A stretch of 20,420 nt of DNA from Clostridiales bacterium (lineage in GTDB: Bacteria; Bacillota; Clostridia; Oscillospirales; QAMX01): NCBI GenBank assembly GCA_016303065.1, contig JAEDMJ010000035.1, positions 1 through 20,420 on the forward strand, read 5' to 3'. Below are positions 14,112-20,420 of the stretch, one piece after another; position 1 is the stretch's first letter; every line of letters begins with the position of its first letter. The position numbers and the translations under genes were made by a program. The notes below the pieces were generated by a model. It was given only the letters and a program-made list of their open reading frames with translations, ran no database searches and was not told the origin of the DNA.

Positions 14112-15350
14112 TTACGACGGAGTAATTATGTAAACTCTGCAGCTTCTTGCTCCGTGAGCGTAGCAGTCAGCCTTTGTCGCCATAAACAGATCCACATTCG
14201 TGCCCTTGATTCCTCCGCCTATATCGTGGGCGTAGGCCGGACCATAGCTCCATGACGTTCCGTCAAGGGAGGTGACGTAAACGATGCTGCCAAGGGGTAT
14301 AACGCTCGGATCCACCGCAACCGTCGCCCCGACCACCGCCGGATTTCCGGAATAGGTTAGGGGGTTTTCCTGGTCGGAATAATAGGCGTAAGCCGTGCCC
14401 GTTAAAGTCTCTTTTATGGTGTAAACGGTTCCGTTGATAGTGATCGTTTCTTCACCGAGGACCGGAGGCTCGGTCGCCGGAGCCCTTGTCGTCGTGGTTG
14501 TAGGCGCGGGAGTCGTGGTTGTGTAGGTCGGCGTGCGGGTCGTGGCCGCCGCAGTAGTTTCCACGGGTTTTGTTCCGCGGGCAACGATCTCCGTGACCGC
14601 GTCAGTGACGATTTCGCTGGAAAGCGTCCGGTTCTCAATCATGATTCCGTCGCGCATCGTCTTTTCAAGCACGATCTTCCTGAGTCCCGCAGCGCCTTTC
14701 TGGAGGACCTCAGTCTCTCCCTGGTAAAGTTCATCGCTGTCGACATACTCCGTGTCATAGGTTATGTTCACGGTGTACTCCAGCTGTTCCGTCGTGATAC
14801 GGTATACCGTGACGGCCATCTGGTCAAAAACTTCGACATCCGTGCCCGGAACAACAATGTCCTGCTCTCCGAGAACGATTCCGGCCGCATCCAGAACATC
14901 GCTCACCAGTCCGCCGGAAACCCGGAGCATTCTTCTTTCTCCGTCACAATCGACCGCAACAACAAGAATTTCGGGGTTCCGTGAAAAGGCAGACGTGCTT
15001 TGCTCCGAGGAGCTTTCGCTCTCTTCCCCCGGCGCCAAAGACCCGTCCGCCGAAGACGATCCTTCGGTCACAAATCCGGTCGCCTGTGCGTTAATATCCG
15101 TCATCGGCTCCGATATTCCGCTCTGCACATCCGGAGCGGACGTTCCGTCTTCGGGGACTTTGCTCTCATTATCCCCTCCGCCAAAAATGCAGACCGCACC
15201 GGTTATGAGTATTGCGGAAATCAGTATTCCACCCACGGGGAACACCGTCAGCTTCAGCCAATTCTCCTTGACGAGATGCTTCAGTTTTACGAATGTTCTA
15301 AAAAAATCTCTGTGCACTTTTGGGAACCTCACGAAATAAGCTTGTCGCAT
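14112..15350 (-). CDS. YabE/Sps-like cell-wall protein: DUF348, G5 and 3D domains
   Basis: Predicted secreted, membrane-anchored murein-remodelling protein; 412 residues. A basic N-terminus precedes a membrane segment (about 34-56). A Ser/Glu-rich spacer follows. A ubiquitin-like DUF348 domain spans about 127-185 and a G5 domain about 186-260. A Thr/Pro linker (264-295) contains runs of Thr. The C-terminal 3D domain (about 312-410) carries the three family aspartates: Asp347 (AVDP), Asp376 (HDIGGG) and Asp387 (VDLF). This order matches B. subtilis YabE and relatives of resuscitation-promoting factors, with lytic transglycosylase-like folds. The ATG at 15350 is about 15 nt from a GAGGGA; a GTG at 15317 with GAGG 9 nt upstream is a real alternative. 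Convergent with the PHP gene. Confidence 0.88.
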   Translation of the reverse strand: MRQAYFVRFPKVHRDFFRTFVKLKHLVKENWLKLTVFPVGGILISAILITGAVCIFGGGDNESKVPEDGTSAPDVQSGISEPMTDINAQATGFVTEGSSSADGSLAPGEESESSSEQSTSAFSRNPEILVVAVDCDGERRMLRVSGGLVSDVLDAAGIVLGEQDIVVPGTDVEVFDQMAVTVYRITTEQLEYTVNITYDTEYVDSDELYQGETEVLQKGAAGLRKIVLEKTMRDGIMIENRTLSSEIVTDAVTEIVARGTKPVETTAAATTRTPTYTTTTPAPTTTTTRAPATEPPVLGEETITINGTVYTIKETLTGTAYAYYSDQENPLTYSGNPAVVGATVAVDPSVIPLGSIVYVTSLDGTSWSYGPAYAHDIGGGIKGTNVDLFMATKADCYAHGARSCRVYIITPS

Positions 15351-15488
15351 GATCGTTATGCTTCTTCCCTCAACAATATAACTTTTCAGGAAGATTTATG
15401 CAGCTTTGCAGCAAAAATTCACACTTATGATGCAAAACGGATGCATTTCAGGCGATCTTGCGGATCTTTTTGATGTCCCCTGATACGA
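15351..15488 (-). other. 138-bp leader region of the 3D-protein gene, no element assigned
   Basis: Between the hairpin after rpsI and the 3D-protein start. It contains TATATT about 30 nt before the ATG without a good -35, and small self-complementary pieces around TGCATCCGTTTTGCA and GCTGCAAAGC. No match to the c-di-AMP (ydaO) riboswitch that controls some relatives was recognised by eye. Confidence 0.4.
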
Positions 15489-15521
15489 TATGTGCTTTTC
15501 CGGTGACCGGAAAAGCACATA
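15489..15521 (-). terminator. Long perfect hairpin after rpsI, lacking a T-run
   Basis: Arms of 16 bases (15489-15504 and 15506-15521) are exact complements around one base, so the real loop is TGA closed by a 14-bp-plus stem. It starts 14 nt past the rpsI stop. On the minus strand the downstream bases are TCGTATCAGG, not a U-tract. It may stabilise the rplM-rpsI mRNA end or terminate with other factors. Confidence 0.5.
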
Positions 15522-15534
15522 ACTTCGATATTTC

Positions 15535-15939
15535 TCAGCGCTTGGAGAACTGCGGCGCACGGCGTGCGGCTTTGAGACCGTACTTCTTGCGCTCCTTCAT
15601 TCTCGGGTCGCGTGTCAGGAGACCGTCCTTCTTGAGAAGGGGTCTGTACTCTTCGCTGGCGAGCAGCAGGGCGCGGGCAACGCCGTGACGGATGGCGCCG
15701 GCCTGGCCGGTGACGCCGCCGCCCTTGACGGTAGCGACGATGTCGCAGGTGCCGGTGGTGCCGGTGGCCTCAAGGGGCTGCCTGACGAGGAGCTTCAGAG
15801 TTTCGAGTCCGAAATAATCGTCGATATCTCTGTTATTGATGGTTATGGAGCCGGTGCCGTTCATGTAAACACGAACTCTCGCGACGGAGGACTTACGTCT
15901 GCCGGTTCCGTAAAGGTAAGGCTTTTTGGGCTGGTACAT
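15535..15939 (-). CDS. rpsI: 30S ribosomal protein S9
   Basis: 134 residues, near the family's usual 130. The start YLYGTGRRKSSVARVRV and the end RRAPQFSKR are diagnostic; the basic C-terminal tail reaches the ribosomal P site. Second gene of the conserved rplM-rpsI pair, 19 nt after rplM, with GGAGG-type sequence in the gap. Lys and Arg codon use is biased (AAG, CGT/CGC), as expected of a highly expressed gene. A hairpin follows 14 nt downstream. Confidence 0.98.
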   Translation of the reverse strand: MYQPKKPYLYGTGRRKSSVARVRVYMNGTGSITINNRDIDDYFGLETLKLLVRQPLEATGTTGTCDIVATVKGGGVTGQAGAIRHGVARALLLASEEYRPLLKKDGLLTRDPRMKERKKYGLKAARRAPQFSKR

Positions 15940-15958
15940 TCTCTCTCTCCTCCTTCAA

Positions 15959-16387
15959 TCAGTCTTCCAGAGTCTCGGGCTTCTGAGCAGAGTTCTTGTG
16001 CTCGGGGCCGGCGTAGATCTTCGCGCGGTCGAGAGACCATCTGCCGATGGAATTCTTCGGCAGCATGCCCTTGATAGCAAGCTTCATAGCAAGCTCGGGC
16101 TTGGTCTGCATAAGCGTGCGGTACTTGGTCTCCTTGAGACCGCCGGCGTAACCGGAGTGAGTTCTGTAGAACTTCTGGTCGAGCTTCTTGCCGGTAAGGA
16201 CTGCGTCTTTCGCGTTAACGATTATAACAAAATCGCCGCAGTCAACATTGGGGGTAAAGTCGGTCTTGTGCTTTCCGCGGAGTATCGCGGCTGCCTTTGC
16301 GGCGGTGTGACCGAGCGGTTTCCCTGCGGCGTCAAGCAGATACCACTTGCGCTGAAGCGTTTCTCTTTTTGCCATAATGGTCGCCAT
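15959..16387 (-). CDS. rplM: 50S ribosomal protein L13
   Basis: 142 residues, the normal length. RKWYLLDAAGKPLG, GDFVIIVNAKD and the later G-LPKN-IGR segment (MLPKNSIGR) are typical of L13. The start ATG at 16387 has GGAGG 10 nt upstream; an ATG four codons on lacks one. First gene of the rplM-rpsI operon behind a near-consensus promoter, with a leader containing a hairpin that may be the L13 autoregulatory site. Confidence 0.98.
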   Translation of the reverse strand: MATIMAKRETLQRKWYLLDAAGKPLGHTAAKAAAILRGKHKTDFTPNVDCGDFVIIVNAKDAVLTGKKLDQKFYRTHSGYAGGLKETKYRTLMQTKPELAMKLAIKGMLPKNSIGRWSLDRAKIYAGPEHKNSAQKPETLED

Positions 16388-16453
16388 TCGTGTTTCTCCT
16401 CCATTGCCAAATTGACTTATTATTATCAGATGGACATACGTCCATTTTCATGC
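16388..16453 (-). promoter_or_regulatory. rplM leader with hairpin, candidate L13 autoregulation site
   Basis: The predicted transcript starts near 16453, leaving a leader of about 65 nt. It holds a perfect 6-bp hairpin, ATGGAC/GTCCAT with a 4-nt loop (16430-16445), then an AU-rich stretch and the GGAGG site. L13 leaders that bind excess L13 are known in Bacillota. Whether this short hairpin belongs to that class cannot be settled by eye. Confidence 0.4.
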
Positions 16454-16459
16454 CCGTAT

Positions 16460-16488
16460 ATCTTATCACAAGCAAATCCCTTTGTCAA
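16460..16488 (-). promoter_or_regulatory. Strong promoter of rplM-rpsI
   Basis: Minus strand: a consensus -35 TTGACA (16488-16483), 17-bp spacer, TAAGAT (16465-16460) with TGA before it. It is the best -35 in the window, consistent with ribosomal protein expression. The remaining sequence to the divergent MFS promoter (16489-16601) is AT-rich and shows no gene. Confidence 0.85.
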
Positions 16489-16601
16489 GACATTTTTTCA
16501 AATTTTTCATATATTTTTTTACTGCTTTGATTTTCGCCGTTTTTCTCTTTCTATCTCTCAAATGCTCGCCTGTCATCCCGACATTGCGATTTCTTTTCCC
16601 T

Positions 16602-16629
16602 TTGAAAAAGCCGCTGATTGTGGTATAAT
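16602..16629 (+). promoter_or_regulatory. Promoter of the MFS transporter gene
   Basis: TTGAAA (16602-16607), 16-bp spacer, TATAAT (16624-16629) with TGG before the -10. The leader to the ATG is about 53 nt and ends with a weak GGGG ribosome binding site 10-14 nt from the start. Confidence 0.75.
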
Positions 16630-16688
16630 TCAATCGCCGCGCCGCAATGCGCCGGCGGCAAATGACAAAGTCTCGGGGTATTTGACAC

Positions 16689-17861
16689 ATGAACGTGAGA
16701 TACGGCATTCTTCAGGGCACTTTCTGGGCGGCAATGTGCGTTGTTATCGCTTTTTTTGTCCAGCTTTTCAAAGCCTGCGGCTATGACACAATGCAGTGCT
16801 GCGTGATAAGCGCCTGCGGCACCGCTGCGCTCATTTTGTCCCAGCCCGTCTGGGGAGCGCTCTGCGACAGGGCCAAAAGGGTTCGGCCGGTTCTTCTGAC
16901 CGCGCTCGTTCTCGGAATGTTTTCGTCCCTTCTGTTCCTTCTGGGCGGAAGATCCATATATATGATGATACTCGGCGTTGTGGCTTTTTCCTCGACCTTC
17001 CGCGCGCTGATGTACATATACGACACCTGGGCCGTCCGCCTCCGAAACGACGGGGCAAAGCTTGAATTCGGCATAACGCGCAGCTGCGGCTCCTTTTGCT
17101 ATGCTCTTACGGCGGCGCTTTTCGGCCTTGCAATCGACCGCTTCGGAACGGGCATAATCGTTCCCGTCTTTCTCGTTCTGGCTCTGATCGTTGCCGTTAT
17201 AACAATGACAATTCCGGAGGCTCCCCCCGCCGTCCGCACCGACGACAGGGTCAGCTTCCGCCGCGGGCTTGCCGGACTTTTAAAAAACCGGGAATATATC
17301 GTGCTTCTTGTCTCTCTCTTTCTCGTTTTCTCCGCTTCCAACGGCTTTATTCTCTTCCTTCCGTACCGCATATACGAGCTGGGCGGAACCGACGCGCACT
17401 ACGGCTATGCCACTTTTGTTATGGCCATATCCGAAATACCTGCTCTTCTCCTCTATAAAAAAATATCCGCGCGGATTTCCGCGCGGACGATACTCTGCAT
17501 TTCTTTTTTCTTCGTCTCCGCAAAGATATTTTCAACGGCACTGTTTGACAGCCTCACCGCCGTAATCCTCTGCCAGCTCTTCCAGGCGCCGAGCTACGGG
17601 CTCTATCTCTGCGCCATATCGAACTATATTCCCACCGTCGTTCCCAGAAGCTTTGTCTTTACCGCTCAGACCGTGCTTTCCGCCGTTGTCGCCGGACTCG
17701 CGCCGTTCTGCGCCTACATCCTCATGGGAGTTCTTTCCAACTCTTTTTCCGCCTCCACGGTCATCGGCGCGGCAGGCGTTTTTCCCCTTCTCGGCTGCGG
17801 ACTCATGACCTCTTTCATCCTGATCTCCGGAAAGAAAAAGACCGCCGCGAAAAACCTCTAA
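16689..17861 (+). CDS. Major facilitator superfamily transporter
   Basis: 390 residues, predicted inner-membrane carrier with about 12 transmembrane segments split into two halves around a basic loop (about 183-203, RTDDRVSFRRGLAGLLKN). The loop between TM2 and TM3 has GALCDRAKRVRP, the family's cytoplasmic D-R-R/K signature. The pattern SRPYR-like FLPYRIYELGG and the short length resemble the MFS_1-like/LacY-nucleoside-permease group, so a sugar or nucleoside proton symporter is possible, but the substrate cannot be told. The ATG at 16689 follows a weak GGGG site. Divergent from rplM; its stop codon overlaps the recR stop by three bases. It is not adjacent to the sugar operons, so a link to them is only conceivable. 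Confidence 0.85.
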   Translation: MNVRYGILQGTFWAAMCVVIAFFVQLFKACGYDTMQCCVISACGTAALILSQPVWGALCDRAKRVRPVLLTALVLGMFSSLLFLLGGRSIYMMILGVVAFSSTFRALMYIYDTWAVRLRNDGAKLEFGITRSCGSFCYALTAALFGLAIDRFGTGIIVPVFLVLALIVAVITMTIPEAPPAVRTDDRVSFRRGLAGLLKNREYIVLLVSLFLVFSASNGFILFLPYRIYELGGTDAHYGYATFVMAISEIPALLLYKKISARISARTILCISFFFVSAKIFSTALFDSLTAVILCQLFQAPSYGLYLCAISNYIPTVVPRSFVFTAQTVLSAVVAGLAPFCAYILMGVLSNSFSASTVIGAAGVFPLLGCGLMTSFILISGKKKTAAKNL

Positions 17862-18463
17862 AGCTCCTTTCGTCCCTCAATGGCACGGAGAAGCGTGACC
17901 TCGTCCGCAAATTCAAGATGCCCGCCCACGGGCACGCCGTAGGCAAGACGCGTCACCTTGACGCCGAGGGGCTTTAAAAGGTTCGCGATAAAAATCGCCG
18001 TCGTCTCGCCCGTCGTGTCAGGATCGGTGGCCATGATGACCTCGCGGACGGTCCCCTCTCCGACGCGAAGCACCAGCTCGCGGATCGTCAGATCCTCCGG
18101 CCCGACACGGTTCATCGGCGAAATGACTCCGTGCAGCACATGGTATACGCCCCGGTATTCCTTCGTGCGCTCGATTGCGCTGACGTCCGCCGGCTCCGCC
18201 ACGACGCAGACGACCGATTTATCCCTGACCGGACTTCCGCAGATGCGGCACAAATCTCCGTCGGTCAGGTTCTGGCAGCATTTGCAGCGTCCGACGGAGT
18301 TCTTCGCCGCAAGAATCGCCCCGGCAAAACCTTCCGCCGTCGCCCTGTCCATGCCGAGAACGCAGAAGGCCAGCCTCTGGGCGGATTTTCTTCCGATGCC
18401 CGGAAGCCGCATAAAGTATTCGATAAGCTCCTCGACCGGAGCGGCAAATCCTTCGGAATCCAT
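17858..18463 (-). CDS. recR: Recombination mediator protein RecR
   Basis: Part of the RecFOR system that loads RecA on gapped DNA. 201 residues, about the usual 198-200. The N-terminal helix-hairpin-helix carries RLPGIGRKSAQRLAF (19-33). A C4 zinc finger uses Cys60/Cys63 and Cys72/Cys75. The Toprim domain starts VVCVVAEPADVSAIE (84-98) and contains ATDPDTTGE (145-153), ending with a Walker-B-like GVPVGGHLEFAD (176-187). The ATG at 18463 has GAGAGG 8 nt upstream. It follows dnaX by 39 nt; the usual ebfC/ybaB gene between them is missing. The stop codon interlocks with that of the converging MFS gene, and no terminator is seen. Confidence 0.97.
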   Translation of the reverse strand: MDSEGFAAPVEELIEYFMRLPGIGRKSAQRLAFCVLGMDRATAEGFAGAILAAKNSVGRCKCCQNLTDGDLCRICGSPVRDKSVVCVVAEPADVSAIERTKEYRGVYHVLHGVISPMNRVGPEDLTIRELVLRVGEGTVREVIMATDPDTTGETTAIFIANLLKPLGVKVTRLAYGVPVGGHLEFADEVTLLRAIEGRKEL

Positions 18464-18502
18464 TGGGAAAACCTCTCAATAAAATATAAACTCTTTTTCC
18501 GT

Positions 18503-20131
18503 TCAGCGCGTTATGTCCGATATGTCCGAGTTTTCGTTCATAAAACTCACGAGCATGTCCATATTGTCGCTCTCTCCCCCGCCGGAACTTGAAGGGGAAC
18601 GGAGCTCCGTCTTCTGCATTTCGATTTTTGCTCCGGTAATGCCCGGTTCAAGCTGTCCTGCGGCTTCTGCCGCGGCGGCGAGAGTCTCCCGGTTGTTCAG
18701 CATCTCATAGGCGATGCTGTCCCCCGTCACAATGCAGAGCAAATTTCCCGACCTTTTGAACGAGCAGTATCCGAGACAGCTTGCGCTCACCGGGTCGAGT
18801 CTTGACTCCAGACTTTTTGCAAGCTCTTTTCCGAGGGAGAACCTTTCGCTCTGCGTCTTCCGTTCCGGCTGCTCTTTCTTCTCCGGACCGGCCTTTTCCT
18901 CCGTTTTTTCCGCGGGCTTTTCCGAAAGGGCGCGCCCTGCCGGGGAACTGTCCTTCTCCGTTTTTTCCGCTTTTGCCGCGGGAACAACGCCGTTTTCAAG
19001 CTTCTTTTCAATGGCCGCGACACGCGCGGCAAGCGCGGCGTTCCCTCCGGACACAGACGGGGTGCACAGGGAATATATGCAAAGCTCCGCGTCGATGCGC
19101 TTGTTTGCGCTTTTGGGCAGGGACCACAGGCATTCTCCGACGCTTTTTACGATGTTCAAAAGCTGTTCTGCCGATGCCGAGGCGGTGAACTCGCCCAGTT
19201 CGCCGGAAGAATAACCCGCGCCGATAACGTCGCAGCCCACATTCGCCGAGACCATGAGCACGTCGCGCGCAAGGCTCAGAAGCTGGTCGCAGAAGGCCTC
19301 CGGCTCCGCTCCCGAGTCGTACTGGCGCGAAAACAGATTCAGCGCCCCCGCCGCATCTCCGGCAAGGATGCATCCGAATATTTCAAAAAGGCTTTCCGCC
19401 GAAACGATGCCCAGCGCCGAAGCAACCGTGCGGCTGTCGAGCCTGTCCCCGCCCTGGGCCGAAGCCTGTTCCAGAAGCGAGAGAGCGTTGCGCATTGCCC
19501 CGTCGGCCATGGCGGAAATGAGCGCCGCTCCGCCGCGTTCAAGCTGTATATTCTCCTCGGCGGCAATGTGCAGAAGCCTTTCGGTGATTGCCTGGCGGTC
19601 AATGCGCGAAAATTCAAATCTCTGACACCGCGAAAGCACGGTCGCCGGAATTTTGTGAAGCTCCGTTGAAGCCAGCACAAACATGACGTGCTCCGGCGGC
19701 TCCTCGAGTATTTTCAGGAACGCGTTGAACGCGCTGACGGAAAGCATATGCACCTCGTCGATTATATACACCTTCCGTCTTAGGGCGGACGGAGCGTATA
19801 CCGCTTCGGCGCGAAGCGCACGGATGTCGTCAACTCCGGTGTAGGTCGCGGCATCCATCTCAAAAACGTCGGTTGCCGAGCCTTCGTTTATGGCGGTGCA
19901 CGAGGGGCAGCAGTTGCAGGGATCCCCGTTCACCGGGGCGGTACAGTTCGCCGCCTTGGCCAAAATTCTCGCACAGGTCGTCTTGCCAGTGCCTCTTGGA
20001 CCGCAGAAGAGATAGGCATGGCTCAGCCTTCCCGAAACCGATTGAGCCTTCAGCGTCCGGGTGACATGTTCCTGACCGACCACGTCCTCAAAACGCATCG
20101 GTCTCCACTTTCTGTACAGAGCCTGATACAT
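18503..20131 (-). CDS. dnaX: DNA polymerase III subunit tau/gamma
   Basis: Clamp-loader ATPase that opens the sliding clamp and ties polymerase to helicase; 542 residues (B. subtilis 563, E. coli tau 643). Start MYQALYRKWRP is diagnostic. Walker A GPRGTGKTT (44-52); zinc cysteines 63, 72, 75, 78; Walker B IIDEVHML (123-130); STE (155-157) and SRC (167-169) are the sensor and arginine-finger motifs. AAA+ and lid domains run to about 230, collar domain to about 355. A charged Lys/Glu/Pro linker (about 370-440) leads to the tau C-terminal domain. The ATG at 20131 has GGGAGG 4 nt upstream. In-frame sequence extends further upstream but overlaps the SRP RNA, so that part is not coding. No promoter of its own is seen; transcription probably comes from the SRP RNA promoter. 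Confidence 0.97.
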   Translation of the reverse strand: MYQALYRKWRPMRFEDVVGQEHVTRTLKAQSVSGRLSHAYLFCGPRGTGKTTCARILAKAANCTAPVNGDPCNCCPSCTAINEGSATDVFEMDAATYTGVDDIRALRAEAVYAPSALRRKVYIIDEVHMLSVSAFNAFLKILEEPPEHVMFVLASTELHKIPATVLSRCQRFEFSRIDRQAITERLLHIAAEENIQLERGGAALISAMADGAMRNALSLLEQASAQGGDRLDSRTVASALGIVSAESLFEIFGCILAGDAAGALNLFSRQYDSGAEPEAFCDQLLSLARDVLMVSANVGCDVIGAGYSSGELGEFTASASAEQLLNIVKSVGECLWSLPKSANKRIDAELCIYSLCTPSVSGGNAALAARVAAIEKKLENGVVPAAKAEKTEKDSSPAGRALSEKPAEKTEEKAGPEKKEQPERKTQSERFSLGKELAKSLESRLDPVSASCLGYCSFKRSGNLLCIVTGDSIAYEMLNNRETLAAAAEAAGQLEPGITGAKIEMQKTELRSPSSSGGGESDNMDMLVSFMNENSDISDITR

Positions 20132-20155
20132 TTTTCCTCCCGAAAAGCATATAAG

Positions 20156-20301
20156 TGATGGGCGGCATCGTGCAACCCGCTCCTGCCTTACTGCGGCACA
20201 CGGCTGTTCCTCCTTAATGCTGCTCGGTTCCCCGCCTGACATGGTTCGGGGGCCGCCGTTGCGCAGGGGCAGGAAACAGGCTGCACGATATCGCCCATTG
20301 C
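20156..20301 (-). ncRNA. ffs: Signal recognition particle RNA (short bacterial form)
   Basis: The minus strand folds into one long hairpin. The 5' ATGGGCG (20298-20292) pairs with CGCCCAT (20164-20158), and TCGTGCA (20288-20282) pairs with TGCACGA (20174-20168). The apex is SRP domain IV: GTCAGG (20240-20235), a GGAA tetraloop (20231-20228) closed by CGG/CCG, and AGCAGC (20224-20219) for Ffh/M-domain binding. The length is about 146 nt, with no Alu-domain sequence visible before the closing stem. The promoter is directly upstream and dnaX starts about 25 nt downstream, the same order as scr-dnaX in B. subtilis. The 3' end is estimated. Confidence 0.93.
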
Positions 20302-20306
20302 ACTTA

Positions 20307-20335
20307 ATTATAACACAGGAAAGAAAAGAAATCAA
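20307..20335 (-). promoter_or_regulatory. Promoter of SRP RNA and probably dnaX-recR
   Basis: Minus strand: TTGATT (20335-20330), 17-bp spacer, TATAAT (20312-20307) preceded by TGT (extended -10). The predicted start at about 20300 coincides with the 5' end of the SRP RNA stem. Confidence 0.85.
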
Positions 20336-20340
20336 TACAC

Positions 20341-20420
20341 TTGCGGAGGTATTTTTTATGGAACATGTAGCGTTACAATTGATGTGAGACCAAGTGAATA
20401 GAAAAAAGCGATTGAGTTCG
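20341..20420 (+). other. Right-edge segment with a strong ribosome binding site and a TGA-interrupted frame
   Basis: GCGGAGGT (20343-20350) is spaced 7-8 nt from ATG (20358). The frame reads nine codons (MEHVALQLM), then TGA at 20385-20387. The same frame is then open for 11 codons to the window end (DQVNRKKRLSS). It could be a leader peptide, a broken gene start, a stop read as another amino acid, or chance. The segment is AT-richer than the rest of the window. No function is assigned. Confidence 0.3.

Noticed and set aside
14470..14560. Thr-codon-rich repetitive stretch as a tandem repeat or recombination site
   Set aside because: It is the Thr/Pro linker of the 3D protein with mixed Thr codons; an ordinary extracellular linker.
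15351..15488. c-di-AMP (ydaO-type) riboswitch before the 3D-protein gene
   Set aside because: The leader is short and the conserved ydaO sequence blocks were not found by eye.
17466..17487. Palindrome TCCGCGCGGA occurring twice, 2 bp apart
   Set aside because: It lies inside the MFS gene and simply encodes a repeated Ile-Ser-Ala-Arg; no reason to see an operator.
18899..18970. Two A6 runs in the dnaX linker (15-base repeat at 18899-18913 and 18956-18970), possible slippage sites for a gamma-like short product
   Set aside because: Neither run has the right phase for an A-AAA-AAC type slip, and shifted reading gives no prompt stop (the +1 frame runs on to about 18787). No stimulatory structure was evident.
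20132..20335. In-frame upstream extension of dnaX to 20335
   Set aside because: The extension is the SRP RNA read as protein; the dnaX start at 20131 has its own ribosome binding site and the conserved MYQALYRKWRP start.

Overview
The window looks like a chromosomal stretch of a moderately GC-rich Bacillota (Clostridia-like) bacterium, perhaps an uncultured gut or fermentative lineage. The evidence is the SRP RNA-dnaX-recR linkage, the rplM-rpsI pair, strong AGGAGG-type ribosome binding sites, vegetative TTGACA/TATAAT promoters (often with an extended -10), Rho-independent terminators, a SpoIIQ-like M23 protein and a G5/3D (YabE/Sps-like) protein typical of sporulating Gram-positives. No rRNA, tRNA, CRISPR array, insertion sequence or phage gene was recognised. 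The lineage call is inference; no species is claimed.

Layout. 1-1560 (minus): hisH-hisF with its own promoter. 1655-2858 (minus): a 62-residue membrane protein and an M23 (SpoIIQ-like) membrane endopeptidase. 2862-5951 (minus): an operon of a sugar-phosphate-isomerase-like TIM barrel, a PmoA/DUF6807 protein and a Gfo/Idh/MocA oxidoreductase, with a clear promoter and terminator. 6035-11408 (minus): a second operon, coaW (type II pantothenate kinase) - Gfo/Idh/MocA oxidoreductase - pepT - GH78 alpha-L-rhamnosidase. 11460-14100 (plus): a purple-acid-phosphatase-like phosphoesterase with an unusual C-terminal domain, then a PHP-family phosphoesterase. 14112-15350 (minus): the G5/3D cell-wall protein. 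15489-16488 (minus): rplM-rpsI with promoter and leader hairpin. 16602-17861 (plus): an MFS transporter. 17858-20335 (minus): SRP RNA - dnaX - recR. 20341-20420: a lower-GC edge with a strong plus-strand ribosome binding site.

How the genes fit together. The two central operons look like carbohydrate catabolism. GH78 would release rhamnose from glycosides inside the cell (no signal peptide is seen). The oxidoreductase/TIM-barrel/DUF6807 set resembles modules that oxidise a sugar hydroxyl and then isomerise, eliminate or hydrolyse the product. No dedicated transporter or regulator lies beside them. The remainder is housekeeping: histidine/purine metabolism, translation, DNA replication and repair, and cell-wall remodelling.

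Most notable: HisF carries Gln at position 130, where the catalytic Asp130 of characterised HisF enzymes sits; the sugar-module operon has no assigned substrate; a terminator hairpin carries the Shine-Dalgarno of the next gene; the SRP RNA is short, appears to lack an Alu domain and leads directly into dnaX; ebfC is missing between dnaX and recR; and a plus-strand frame at the right edge is interrupted by TGA after nine codons.
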